A DNA stretch of 64,000 bases, from the NCBI GenBank assembly GCA_013387265.2, contig JABFTP020000021.1, forward strand, positions 5,516,001 through 5,580,000, in the 5' to 3' direction. Made by a program: the position numbers and the translations under genes. The notes beneath the pieces were generated by a model. That model had not been told where the DNA came from. It did not search any database and saw nothing but the letters and a program-made list of their open reading frames with translations. Shown here one piece after another: positions 45,400 through 59,388 of the stretch. Source of the stretch: Cryptolaemus montrouzieri (Eukaryota > Arthropoda > Insecta > Coleoptera > Coccinellidae). Positions within the stretch are counted from its first letter, which is position 1, and each line of letters begins with the position of its first letter.

Positions 45400-45560
45400 A
45401 TATTTCCAAAAGAAAATTTATGTCGCTGAAATTTTCATAATAGATTATCTTGTTTTTCTTTTCATTATAGAGTCCTGAAGATGGAAAAATAATTTACCGA
45501 AACGTCGGCAATTTTAAGGATTGTTTTTCTCTAAACACCACGGGTTCCACTACCTACCAT
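45400..45560 (+). repeat. PLE terminal repeat with ribozyme-like motif
   Basis: No coding part. It contains the motif described at 45,472-45,509 and then TAAGGATTGTTTTTCTC, in the position relative to the motif where other PLE ends have their A/T-rich leader. Confidence 0.4.
45472..45509 (+). ncRNA. Hammerhead-like motif with canonical C3/G8 core
   Basis: Stem I GTC/GGC (one wobble), core CTGAAGA, one T, stem II GG-A-AAA...TTT-A-CC with one A.A mismatch, GAA, stem III ACGT, C at the cleavage position. Confidence 0.45.
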
Positions 45561-45594
45561 TCTCAATTGAGCAAATGAAGTGATCCACTCTTTA

Positions 45595-45735
45595 TTCACC
45601 GTCTGACCTTCTGCCAAGAATTGAGTGCACATCACCGCGATGATCAAAGAAGACAGTCAACATTATCTGAAATTTTGATCGACTGTCAAGTGGTTCTAGC
45701 ATGTCTTCAACGACCTTTATGCGCCCAAACAATCG

Positions 45736-45736
<1 letters not shown>
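45595..45736 (-). pseudogene. Mariner M1-lineage fragment, left piece
   Basis: Homologous to 5,268-5,600 of mariner M1 with internal deletions (CACCGTCTGACCTTCTGCC, then CTTCAACGACCTTTATGCGC). It stops at the start of a (TA)n array at 45,737. Confidence 0.6.

Positions 45737-45813
<77 letters not shown>
45737..45813. repeat. (TA)n microsatellite
   Basis: About 38 uninterrupted TA units between mariner and the minus R4-like derivative. Confidence 0.95.
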
Positions 45814-45815
<2 letters not shown>

Positions 45816-46608
45816 GGTTTCACCCCGACGAGTTGTCCATATATCTGTTCATGCAATCAAATATAAATCCACCACCCGGTAATTAATACCATTGCCAAGC
45901 AATGATTATAATCAAAACATATCCTGGAATAATTATATATTAGGATAACGTTAAATGTTATGAGAATATATCAATCTACCAGAATATATACATACTATAG
46001 CATCATCAGACGATGATATCAGTGTACCAACGAGTAGTGTCAGAGGCTTTCTCCCGGAAAAATCCAGTGTACGGACCTTAGTCAAGTAATACTGAATGCT
46101 ACTCATTAATACTTTCCTTTGTGTGAAGTGGTGAACGATCGACTAGAATACTTCTCTGAATATAAATATGACAAAATTGTCAGTTAATTATATTACATTT
46201 ATATAAACAAATAAATAAAATATGAAATGAGATTCTGAGCGGTATAAACTAAAGAGAAAACCTATGACTCTACCTCATTATTTTTTCGGAAAGAAACCTA
46301 CGAAGAATATTACAAGATTTGATGACTGTTATCTTTTGTAACTGTTCAAACAAATTTTTCTTCAGACCCAAAATCTCAATACTTTTGTGAAGATTTCTTA
46401 ACACCTGTTGTGGATATAATAATCGGTAGAATAAATATTTTTTCATTTTCCACACTTTTTAATCTCGTCGCCAAGCATCATATATTTAGAAATTTTTTCA
46501 TTGTATTTTTGTATTTATTTTGTATATTATATGTGTCAGGTATATAATCTTCTGTTTAGCAAACAATTTTTCAGAATTAACCATTTATTTATTTTTTTTC
46601 TATTTTGA
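45814..46608 (-). mobile_element. Internally deleted R4-like derivative, inverted
   Basis: Reverse complement of the 3' part of the copy at 46,869-48,436, including TTTCTCCCGGAAAAATCCAG, the conserved coding end (LHKSIEILGLKKNLFEQLQ in the minus sense) and the 3' terminus CCCGACGAGTTG next to (TA)n. It differs by a deletion that joins the KWLVSGELFAETE block directly to the IAIPDTHNIQ block. Confidence 0.8.
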
Positions 46609-46633
46609 TATATATATATATATATATATATAT
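46609..46633. repeat. (TA)n at the centre of a palindrome
   Basis: Twelve TA units. On both sides TCAAAATAGAAAAAAAATAA and its complement form the inner arms of an inverted repeat extending over 46,536-46,706, because two derivative copies meet head to head here. Confidence 0.95.

Positions 46634-48436
<1,803 letters not shown>

Positions 48437-48523
<87 letters not shown>
48437..48523. repeat. (TA)n microsatellite
   Basis: About 43 TA units joining the 3' end of the R4-like copy to repeat A. Confidence 0.95.
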
Positions 48524-48527
<4 letters not shown>

Positions 48528-49152
48528 CTATATTCTTTTGAAAAGAGAGGATTTACAAAAATTTGAATAATTGTATTTACAATAAATGCTTATATCTATA
48601 ATTTGGTGTCAGAAAAACACAAGTGTGAGCTCAGGAAATGTAACAGGGAACCATACTATCTTGTATATGATTCAATAAACGAGTGGAAAAACCTGAGGAA
48701 AAACTCGTTTCCTGTCGCTATTGCACTAGCAAAGTCTGTTAATGTTGTGTTAGTGTCGTGTGTACATAAAGAGTACCAAATGTTTTTCTGCTTAGCAGCT
48801 TCATTCTCTCTTGCATTCCATGATTTCCAAACGAAGACAAGGGTGAAAGGAAGGGGGTTTGGGACAGGAATCTGTAACGATAGAAAAAGAAAACCAGCAG
48901 AAGAATATTTCAACAATCATACTTCTTATATGTCTAAACAAATCTAAGAAAATATTTCACATAGCAAGCAAGGTCATGAAAATGGCTAAGGAGAAAATCT
49001 CTGTTTGACCGACAGAGCCCCGATGGCCAGGTTCAGTCTTCCAAGTGATGCCGATTATAATCTATAGATGTTTTAGAATCATTATGGACCCAATAAATTT
49101 GCGAAAAAATTTTGACAGTCGTTCGAAAAATATGACAAGTGCCATATTTATA

Positions 49153-49160
<8 letters not shown>
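48524..49160 (-). repeat. Interspersed repeat A, inverted copy between two TA arrays
   Basis: Reverse complement of the family at 31,640-32,480. The open frame 48,603-48,947 exists only in this copy and contains no motif. The outer end (GACAGTCGTTCGAAAAATATGACA) matches the left end of copy 2 at 31,636-31,660. Confidence 0.8.

Positions 49161-49229
<69 letters not shown>
49161..49229. repeat. (TA)n microsatellite
   Basis: About 34 TA units between repeat A and the right mariner piece. Confidence 0.95.
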
Positions 49230-49230
<1 letters not shown>

Positions 49231-49455
49231 CTCATATGCACGTGTTTTCGTTGGAGTCACCGTGAGCTTTCTGCAACATTTTCAGTGATTCGGCATACGA
49301 AATTCCATTGAGACAAATTCTTCTTTCGATATTGTTATCCATTGTAAAAATCGCAAAACACTCGTGAGAACTGACAAAATCGAGCACTAAATGACATATC
49401 GCGTTCAAACTCCGCGGCAGCATAGAGAACAGTTGTGTCAACTTAGAAACAACAA
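49230..49455 (-). pseudogene. Mariner M1-lineage fragment, right piece
   Basis: Homologous to 5,776-5,905 of mariner M1 (CATATGCACGTGTTTTCG, then TTTTCAGTGATTCGGCATACGA and GAACAGTTGTGTCAACTTAG). With 45,595-45,736 it probably formed one mariner before the (TA)n mosaic grew inside it; ~170 bp of the reference copy is missing between the pieces. Confidence 0.6.
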
Positions 49456-49892
49456 TAATTTTGACAATCGTTTTAAGCAGAATTTCCAGTACTTTTTAAC
49501 AGAATGTATACCAATTTTAAAAGGCCTGGAGTAACTCTATATCCCATTACAACATTACCATTTGTCCGGAAACATCCCATATATAAACAGATGGTTTTCA
49601 CTTTTGTTCATTCTTCAAGAATCAAGACCTGGCTCACAGCAGTTTTAAGCTGTCTTCTTAAAATCACCTTTATGGAAATGAAATAAATTGATATTAACTG
49701 GCAGGTTTCAAAGTTTGGCCAGATCCAAAAATTTTCATAATGCGCTATTAAAATACAGTCTGTTTACGAAAATTCAAAAAGACTCAAATTTCCGCAATAA
49801 TGACGGACATCCAACCGGCTTCATTATGCGAACTGACATAGGGATTTCAGATTACGCAGAATTTAGTGCAATAGCGCCTCTCCTGCGCCCAT
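49456..49892. other. No recognisable gene
   Basis: AT-rich sequence with only short frames. Confidence 0.35.
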
Positions 49893-49965
49893 GGGGGCCG
49901 ATAGCTCAAGCGGTTGAGGAGTTGGGAGTCATTTGGGAGGGGGGGTCGATTCGGGACCGCTTGAG
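49893..49965 (+). repeat. tRNA-like head of a SINE or tRNA pseudogene
   Basis: TAGCTCAAGCGGTTGAGG at 49,902 fits the internal A box and GGTCGATTCGGGAC at 49,946 fits a B box, about 35 bp apart as in tRNA genes. The acceptor arms do not pair and the middle does not fold into an anticodon arm, so it is not a working tRNA. The less AT-rich 165 bp after it (to about 50,130) may be the body of the SINE. Confidence 0.5.
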
Positions 49966-50129
49966 AATGTTCTGAAGCGGAACTGGTTCAGGTAGGGCGC
50001 AGGAAACTTTGATTTATGCCTTCCCGAATTCGGCAGAGTTGGAAATGAGGGGATCCTGGGAATACCACCCTTGGGGTTGCACCACCGAAGGAAAGTAGAT
50101 ATAACAATTCCAAATGGGAATAAGTTACG

Positions 50130-51390
50130 GAGAATATGGTCACCTAATTGTGCGGAAGTGTAAACAGCGTTTCTTATGTCGTTTCGCTAAATTTGCTAAA
50201 GGAATTTCGCTCGGTCATATTTTTATATCATTCGAGTTCCACATTCACTTTAATTTTGAAGGTTGTCATATGTAGGGGTTAAGCGCTGTCAAGAAAACAC
50301 ATATTCATCTGTTAATAATATCCTTTAACCTACTTTGGATGCAGAGATGATTGGTAATTTCATAGGTTTGTGGAGGAATATTTCTAGCTATATTCAGTAT
50401 CAATATAAGGTTGTAGCTTATTTGACTTCCAGATTCATATTCACTCTTAAGTTGAAGCACATGTAAGGATGATGAGACGAGAGCGTTGTTATCATATCAC
50501 GTATTAATTTGTTCAGAATATTCTTTGATCTAACTTTGCTCGAATGTAGGGAGGATTTGTAACTTCGGTGGTTTTTTGCTCGAGTATTTCTAGCTTCATC
50601 TGGTTTCAACAAAGTTTTGGTGTATGCGCAAAAACTGAATTTTTATTTTATTATTATCGCAAAAATGGTGCAGGATTCCACAAGAGGCATCATCAAAAAT
50701 ATCTTCATATTAAGATGGACCAACGGGCAAATTTCATCTAGAATCTATCGCTGACAGCAGAAACAAGTAGTGCATCTAGAATTCTTTGGATCTTAATTCT
50801 GGCTTCCTGAAAAGAAGAGCAAAAGAAGCATATCCACAAAAATTCAGTGACGGTGGGATAAATCTGAATCTGCAGATTTGCGAAGAAACTTGGCTACTCA
50901 TAGGGTCAAGTCTATTTTTGACATTATTGGCAAACACCAGTCAATAGCTGAGGGAAGCATTTGGAAGAGGTCATAACCGATATGAAACATTTAAGATGGC
51001 TAGAAACAGAAAAAGTTGGTTGGAGAAGGGAATGTGATGAACTTGATTCTCTTACAGAATAGCTAATCTAGAGTAGTCTACTTGACCGTTCTTCTCGAAA
51101 TTATGTAACCTACAAAATGTAAATTAATGATGAATCGTCAATAATTATTGATATTGATGAAATATTTATTTTGTGGACATCAACTTCTAAATACAAGAGA
51201 CAAATAGCACTATTGTCAGTTATCCACGTTTATTTGTTGATATACGACCGGTTTCGACCCTTCGAAAACTTTTAAAAGTTGAATACTAACTGAGCTTTGA
51301 AAATTATAACAAGATCTATTTTTTCCATGTATGTTAAGTAGGAGGGAATAATTGATTTCAAGTTGGATATTTAGAGTAGTATGCGATGTA
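50130..51390. other. Mostly unassigned
   Basis: 50,640-51,070 has weakly open plus-strand sequence (RNLATHRVKSIFDIIGKHQS, then KHLRWLETEKVGWRRECDEL) that I cannot assign. GGTTTCGACCC at 51,246 resembles the GAAACCGGTC block of the PLE ends on the minus strand without a core. Confidence 0.35.
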
Positions 51391-52463
51391 TGTCTATTAA
51401 GTTCGCGGAAAAATGCCCGACGATCTGGAGAGTACACAAATACATGAAAATACCTTACATTCCTTGGCAATAGTCTTCCTTGAGTTCAATGCACCTGCGC
51501 CACCGTTGAACCCACTGTTGAAAGCACACTATGAACCATTCGAGGATAGTTCCCTCAGAACCGCCGTCGTGAAGCTTTGGACTTCCGAAACTCCGTCATA
51601 TCTGTTTACATTGAAGTACTACTTCAACTGTGGGAACAGATGGAAGTCATAGGGGGCCAGTTCTGGAGCGTAGGGGGGTTGAAACGCCGTTTTTGGTTGA
51701 AAAATCATGAACTGCGAATGACGAGTGGGCCAGAGCATTGTCATCATGAAGAACCTATCCGCGCTCCGCTAATTCGGGTAGTACACGGAACACAGGCCTT
51801 CAGACGTTTCAGAACTTCAATGTAGAATGCTGCGTTCACTGTCTGACCTGCTGGAACGTATTCGTGGTGTACAACTCCATTAATATCGATAAACGCGATG
51901 AGTAAAGATTTCACTTTCGATTTTGACATTCTGGCTTACGTGGGGAGCTCACCCCCTTCTCTACCTACTGCGTGCTCTGCCTTTTGGTCTCAGGTTCGTA
52001 TTCGAACACCCACGACTCATCACCAGTGATATCATTCGTCAATTCGAGAAATCATGTCTTGACAGATGGACAATCGAAGCTCTTTCTGTGAGCACTTTGG
52101 GAAGCACAGCTTACGCATCCCTAGATCTTCATATAGCATCTGCCGGATTGTCTCCTTGTTGATGCCCAACTTGTCACCCTCCACTGTCGGTTAACTGTTT
52201 CATAATTTCCTCGGAAGTTTCGCCGCGTTTCACCAAAAATTTAATCAGTATTCTTTGCTCAGTCATTTTATCACTCATCTTCACGAGGATGAGTCAAAAC
52301 AGGTCGATGTTCAAAAGACAATAAAACACGAAGTTAAAACCGATCAGCACGAAACTTACACAGGCTGACGCAGAAATGAATTTTGTCTCGAATGAAACGA
52401 ATGCGAACGCTGCAGAAATACCAGCCGCCTCAGCTTTGCCAACTTCCGCGAACTTAATCGACA
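51391..52463 (-). mobile_element. Mariner with both ends and TA duplication, decayed
   Basis: Terminal repeats TGTCTATTAAGTTCGCGGAA (51,391-51,410) and the complement of TGTCGATTAAGTTCGCGGAA (ending 52,463), each flanked by TA. The minus-strand transposase starts near 52,280 with MSDKMTEQRILIKFLVKRGE; after a deletion it reads LGINKETIRQMLYEDLGMRK, the first Asp in ITGDESWVFEYEP, KVKSLLIAFIDINGVVHHEY (51,744-51,929), the second Asp in DDNALAHSSFAV and the third in PELAPYDFHLFPQLK. All three Asp residues survive, spread over several frames. At 1,073 bp it is ~200 bp shorter than a full mariner because part of the N-terminal domain is deleted. Confidence 0.9.
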
Positions 52464-52589
52464 TACCTCGTAAAATGGGGTTTTCTAATTTTATTCATTT
52501 AACTCACTTCATTGCATTTTTGGAAGACTTTGAGACTTTCTGGAACTATTGACTAGTTTCTTCATTGAATAAGCTCAAACATTGGGGCT

Positions 52590-52850
52590 TTCTTGTCAGA
52601 TTATATATGTTCTTTGATTCTGCATTCGAAATTTCTACCCACTTGACTTACATGAACTGAAGGGTATTCGATTTTATGAATACCAGATCGCTTGAGTTTG
52701 TTTCTTGTTTGACAATTTGCGAAGATTCGAACCGCTTGAAAATGGTGTGGTTTCTTTGAATTTTGAAAAATAATGGTTTCTTTTGTGAGAAAGTGCGAGG
52801 ACATAATTGAAACTAGCATATCTTCCTTTCGGTTTTTACTTAAATGCAAT
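52590..52850 (-). pseudogene. PLE GIY-YIG fragment
   Basis: An 82-codon frame reading CQTRNKLKRSGIHKIEYPSV, then SQVGRNFECRIKEHI: a GIY-YIG core (GIHKI...QVGRNFE.R.KEH) close to that at 53,850-53,905. Confidence 0.6.
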
Positions 52851-52949
52851 ATAATAATTTCAATGTTCGATTTTCTTCTTTGTGTCTTATTATTTTATTT
52901 ATGAAAAAAGCTGGAATATTGTTGTTGAAATCTTCAATAACGAGTGGGA

Positions 52950-53500
52950 TAGTGAAAGCTCTGTGGACCATATGGACTATATGGATCTTATGGAAAGAAA
53001 CGAAGACTGATCAACCCTCAATCACTCAAATTGTATGTACTGATCAAGCTACATATAGAACTCACGAGCTCACACATACTATTTTGAATTTCAACGATCT
53101 ATTCGATTTCATGGGTTATTACTTCAAGTTTGTTTAATTTGATGTAAGAAACATGTACCCATATATTCGAACAGATGAATGTCTATCTTCATATATATAT
53201 TCATTGAAACCAACACATTTCCGTATACCTCGTTTGAAATTCGCAATCTATTGAAAACATGTTTAGACCAAAGTTATTTCCAGTATCAGAATAAATTCTT
53301 CGAACAAAACTCAGGACTTCCTATAGGAACGCCACTTAATCCCCTAATATCAGACATTTTCATGGACAATTTAGAAAACACATGATAATTGAACAGCGAC
53401 CTAGCTAAAAACTATATCATATTTTGGTACCGGTACGTTGATGATATTTTCGTTGGATTTAATGGCTCACTAGACAATTAGATACATTTTTGAATTCCCA
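52950..53500 (+). pseudogene. PLE reverse transcriptase fragment
   Basis: Motif A-like FDVRNMYPYIRTDECLSSYI near 53,140, then 53,179-53,385 with SYFQYQNKFFEQNSGLPIGT and PLNPLISDIFMDNLEN, then YRYVDDIFVGF near 53,435 (catalytic Asp pair intact). Truncated at 53,500 by an oppositely oriented PLE. Confidence 0.75.
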
Positions 53501-53504
53501 CAAT

Positions 53505-54800
53505 AAACGAAGATGAATTAAAATATATTTTATACTTTCCATAATTTTATTTTTATAATCATGTTCGATTTCAACTGTAAGGTCATTTTCAAGTGGTCAA
53601 CTACAGAAAATGAACGTATATAATAGATAATAGCCTAGTAGTGGAGAGGTATTAAAGTCTAGCAGGCTATTCATGGTGATTTCAATTGGGTTTTTACGAA
53701 GTTCATTCTCTTCTGAATATTCGCAATTATGAGAAGTTTTCACATTACCTAATGTTTTGCGGTCTTTACCTATATGTACACATTTTGAAGAATTATTTTC
53801 AGATGATGAATGCTCTTTGAATCTGGTTTCGAAATTCCTACCTATCTGCCCAACGTAAGCTACCGTACACTCATTGCCAGCAATTTTGTAAATTCCTGTT
53901 TTTTAAATTTGTCTTTTTTCGTTTAGTATTGCATAATAACTTGCATTTCTTGTTTTATGTTGGATAATTTACTGTATGAAAACGGGAGAAGTTTTGTTAT
54001 TTATGGCAATTATTCTTATAGGATTTATTTTAATTCTGAAGTCTGTCGGTGACACTACAATGGAGAAAGCTCTAAGGATCACGCAATTATAAGCTGCAAA
54101 TTTGTGATTCGAGTAATTGAATGAGTCTATGGTAATAGTTAAGACTATGAAAGGTCATTTCTGTAGATTTTGTAAAAGAAATTGTTTCTCAATTCTGTAA
54201 TTATCGGATCTAAGAAATTGGTTTAATTTTTAATTTCTATTTCAACCTCAACTTAATTTCGGTATGAACTACATTCAGAAATTGCAGAAATTTATCTATT
54301 TGCTTGTAAAGACCCTGGAAATCTACCAACATATCATTTACATATCGGTGCCACAACAGTATATGTTTCTTTAAGTGGCTATTCAATATTACTTTTCTTT
54401 CTGATTTATTCATGAAAATATCGGCTAAAATGGGACCTAGAGGTGAACCAATAGTCTCGATGTTTCTACTCAAAATTTCGATTGAAATTGAAAATAATTT
54501 TGAGGCTGGTTTTTAGAAGGTTAATAAACTCAGCAATGTGTGGCAGCGTCTTTTTTTTGGTGAATATTTCTTTGAAAATCGGAGGGCATTCCTCTAATGG
54601 AATATTTGAATACATCTTCTTTATATCGAATGAAACTAATTTGAGATTTAGTGTTTTCAACCCTAGAAAGTTTTGTGAAATAGAATTCTAAGAGATCAAT
54701 AAAATTTCTGAGTTGAAAACTTTGCTAATTTACCTGAAGGTGTATTTTTATATGAAACTATTGATCTAGCCGAGTTTTTGAAAATGACCAGGCGATGAAT
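53505..54800 (-). pseudogene. PLE copy: reverse transcriptase, GIY-YIG and terminal repeat
   Basis: Leftward: 54,466-54,660 LVSFDIKKMYSNIPLEECP (motif A, Asp present); 54,237-54,473 GSPLGPILADIFMNKSERKV and WHRYVNDMLVDFQGL (the catalytic YVDD is YVND, so dead); broken linker; GIY-YIG near 53,850-53,905 (TGIYKI, then YVGQIGRNFETRFKEHSS); and a non-coding end (53,510-53,660) that matches 30,425-30,640. A nearly complete C-terminal two thirds of a PLE. Confidence 0.8.
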
Positions 54801-54849
54801 TAATTTTCCTAAAATGAAAAAATGATCAATATCACTCTTTCCTTCATAA

Positions 54850-55080
54850 AACTCACGATCATTTACAATTTACTATTGAAGTTGTAACTAATAACTCCAT
54901 AAATTTGCCAGACTCAATTATAACAAACATGAACAATATCCTCATCCAAAATATTTCTATCCCCTCTCAGTTCTAGATTTCGAAACAGAAATAAATACCA
55001 TAGAAAATATAGCTCCCAACAATAATATACAAGCCTCTTTCATAAATAAAACGCAAAGAACAAAATTGTACATCATAATT
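54850..55080 (+). pseudogene. PLE connector fragment
   Basis: Frames read THDHLQFTIEVVTNNSINLP and LDFETEINTIENIAPNNNIQ, the latter being the connector between polymerase and GIY-YIG seen at 41,880-41,940. Cut by repeat A at about 55,082. Confidence 0.55.
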
Positions 55081-55081
55081 A

Positions 55082-56350
<1,269 letters not shown>

Positions 56351-57179
56351 AATATATCTTGTAATTATTTTTGTACCTTAGTTTTCAGCCCTTGAAAATG
56401 ACGGTTGTGTATTAAAAAATGAAAGTGGAAAACTGACAAAAGTGTTCTTTCTTTTCCATATTTCACTATGTATCTACTGAAGCCATGTCCCTTTGGTCAG
56501 AACTCACGCTGTATATTGAACCAATTATTCTTTGAGTGAAGAAATAAGAATTTCAAGCCTATCTACACTTGTCACAATATTTAACTGCTTCTAACTCGTT
56601 CGAAATTCAGTCCAATTCTCTAAAAAAAATTGTTGTCGAACGTAATTTAAAACCCCCTCAAAGGACGATTTTTGGCGTAACGTATCGATAAGGGTTCTTC
56701 AACGCTTCTTAAATGTTTGTGCAGAACAAGTCAAACAAAACAAACGGAGTTGATAACAATTTACAAACTGAATAATCCATTGAAATTAGGGGGGTAACTC
56801 AAGCGACGAGAAACAACAGTCGGACAACTAGATCAGGGATAATTGGCGCTTTATCTGATTCGGGAACTTGTTCACGCTTTACCGAATCTCCTTCTATTTA
56901 CTCCGTCTTAAACAAATTCAGTCAGAAATGTCGAGGGAAATACAAGATTGAAAAATGGGCCCTAACTGGGACAGGTTCTTGGGAATCGATTTTTAAGGGT
57001 CGAAAGTCGATTCCCCAGAGACATGGTCAAGAGTATGAACTTTCCTTTATGAGCACTAAGATGGGGCTGTAAAGTACTCAAGTGGGAACGTGGGATGCGG
57101 TTACTTTCGATGCGAATACTGATAGGGATTAATGCGCATTTTCGAAACATCTTTTATGGCATAGTAAATAGGGAAAGTG
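56351..57179. other. No recognisable gene
   Basis: Apart from the PLE-end-like 56,390-56,470, nothing recognised. Confidence 0.4.
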
Positions 57180-57523
57180 ATAATATGAATAGCAGAACAA
57201 GAAGGAACAGGCCTAAACCTGTTAATAAAACTTTTCAACTCTATATACAGTTCTGCAAAAACACCCTTTGACTGGCTAAAACCAACTGCCGTAACTTTGC
57301 CAAAAAGCCAAATGCCTCACACTGTGATGACTTTCGGATGATAAGTCTGATATTCCATGAACTCAAAGCATTACTGAGAATCATCCACACAAGGATATCT
57401 CAAAAGTGTGAAAACCAAGTAGACGACATACAGTTTGGTTTTCGAAATGGTGTAGAAAAACATGAGTTACTATACTCTCTAGATATCCTCTCACAGAGAT
57501 ATCTCGACATGAATGTTGATATA
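57180..57523 (+). pseudogene. LINE reverse transcriptase, segment 1 of 3
   Basis: TLPKKPNASHCDDFRMISLI, ALLRIIHTRISQKCENQVDD and IQFGFRNGVEKHELLYSLDI correspond to the fingers region of an insect endonuclease-reverse transcriptase LINE. It breaks at a mariner inserted at TA (57,522-57,523) and resumes at 59,145. Confidence 0.75.
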
Positions 57524-57978
57524 CCAGGTATGTAAATATGAAACCGGAATTCGCCCATAGATGGCCTTAGCTGTTGATGTTGTTACTACACACGGCGTTA
57601 AGTGCGCCATTTTATTGTTAGCGTTAAACATGTCGAATTTTGTGCCTGGAAACTACGATTTGCGGACAGCATTGGTTTTCTGTTATCATTTGAAGAAAAC
57701 TTCTGCAGCATGGCATCGAATGCTTGTAGAAACTTACGGTGGGCATGATCTTGGTAACTCACAGTGATTTGAGAGGTTTAAAAAATTCAAATATTGCGAT
57801 TTCGACGTGAAAAACGAAGAACGAGGCAAACCACCGAAGACGACGAATTGCAAGCATTGTTGAATGGGGATGATACTCAAACTCAAAAAGTACTCGGATC
57901 AATTAAATGTGACACGAGAAGCTGTCTCCATACGTTTAAAAGCCATGGGAAAGATCCAGAAGATGAAAAATGGGTTCC

Positions 57979-58066
<88 letters not shown>

Positions 58067-59144
58067 TTTAGAAGAGAGATGATTTACAAAATTTGAATAA
58101 TTGTATTTACAATAAATGCTTTATATCTATAATTTTGATATGTCAGGAAAAGCACAAGTGTGAGCTCAGGAAATGTTACAGATCTTGTATATGATTCAAT
58201 AAACGAGTAAAGAACCTGAGGAAAAAACTCTTTTCCCTGTCGCTATTGCACTAATCAAACTTCTCATATGTCTAAACAAATCTAAGAAAAGATTTTCATA
58301 GCAAGCAAGGTCATGAAAGGAACTAAGAAGATAATAAAACCAATACATAACCTGCGATATTTCCTCAAATGCCTTCTCTGTTTGACCGAGAGAGCCCCGA
58401 TGGTCAGGTTCAGTCTTCCAAGTGATGCCGATTATGATCTATAGATGTTTTAGAATCATTATGGACCCAATAATCTGAGTTGACATCGGCCATATCTTAT
58501 TTCTTCAGTTCCACATGAACTGAATGAAAGACAACAGGAAAATCGGAAATTCATTCGGGATGCTGCTAGCCAGATACAAAAGACATCACTTCTATACTGA
58601 ATTGTGACTGGCGATGAGTGGATGTATTTCGAGAATCCCAAACGTAAAAGATCATGGGTAACTTCAGGCGAACCAGCAACATCGACTGCAAGACCAAATT
58701 GCTATGAACGGAAGACAATGCTCTGTGTTTGGTGGGATCAGAAGGGTGTGATCTAATACGAGCTGCTAAAACCTGGCGAAACCGTTAATACCAAACACTA
58801 CCAACAACAAATGATCGACCTGAATCGAGCTTTGCTTGAAGAACGACCAGTGGGAAATACTTCCGCATGCGGTCTACTCTCCAGACTTGGCTCCGTCCGA
58901 TTATCACTTTTCATCGATGGGACACACACTTGCTGAGCAACACTTTGTTTCTTACGAAAATTTATGGAAATGGCTCAATGACTGATTTACTTCAATCAAT
59001 TGTGGTATCCATAAATTGACAGAAAGGTGGGAAAAATATAACTAGCGATGGGAAATACTTTGAATAAACTATTTTGTATCATTTTCATACAATGAATGTG
59101 TATTTTCTATCAAAAAAATTCCTGTTTCATGTTTACATACTTGG
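57524..59144 (+). mobile_element. Mariner with both ends, interrupted by repeat A
   Basis: Ends CCAGGTATGTAAATATGAAAC (57,524) and the complement of CCAAGTATGTAAACATGAAAC (to 59,144), flanked by TA on each side. Plus-strand transposase: FVPGNYDLRTALVFCYHLKK and AAWHRMLVETYGGHDLGNSQ (N-terminal helix-turn-helix), NGDDTQTQKVL, then the insertion, then NERQQENRKFIRDAASQIQK, the first Asp in IVTGDEWMYFENPKRK, TARPNCYERKTMLCVWWDQK. The second Asp block is deleted after LNRALLEERP, and the third remains in SPDLAPSDYHFS in a shifted frame. A different subgroup from M1 and from 51,391-52,463. Confidence 0.9.
57983..58507 (-). repeat. (TA)n plus repeat A insertion with 9 bp target duplication
   Basis: GTTCCACAT lies at 57,974-57,982 and 58,508-58,516, inside the mariner coding sequence (WVPHELN). 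Between them are (TA)n (57,985-58,064) and an inverted, partly deleted copy of repeat A. The target duplication shows that (TA)n and repeat A arrived together as one unit with the TA array at the 3' end of the repeat. Confidence 0.8.
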
Positions 59145-59388
59145 TATATGCTTGTTTAATCGATTATAGCAATGCATTTGACTTCGTAAATGATGATGAG
59201 CTATTAGAAATTCTTAAAACTACAGGCATAGACAAGAAAGACCTTCGCATCATATTTGAATTATACCGGAACAAAACTGCAGAGGTTGACGTAGATCAAA
59301 TGACAGTCTGAAACAATATCAATCAAAAATGGAGTCCGTCAGTGCTGTATTCTGTCGCCTCTATTATTTAATATATACTCGGAGGTAG
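59145..59388 (+). pseudogene. LINE reverse transcriptase, segment 2 of 3
   Basis: Continues segment 1: YACLIDYSNAFDFVNDDELL (catalytic motif A, Asp present), KTTGIDKKDLRIIFELYRNK, TAEVDVDQMTV, then a frame break. It stops at 59,388, where another LINE has inserted. Confidence 0.75.

Noticed and set aside
46000..46030. Hammerhead core CTGATGATG in the R4-like 3' UTR (minus strand; also plus at 48,228)
   Set aside because: The core is not followed by a stem-loop and GAA within a plausible distance.
48603..48947. A 114-codon gene inside repeat A
   Set aside because: The frame is not kept in the other four copies and there is no recognisable domain.
49893..49965. Functional tRNA gene
   Set aside because: The A and B boxes are present but the acceptor stem does not pair and no anticodon arm forms.
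51216..51270. Ribozyme-like GAAACCGGTC on the minus strand near 51,246
   Set aside because: The GAA and stem III parts fit, but no CTGANGA-like core or stem II partner precedes them. Same for 30,550-30,590.
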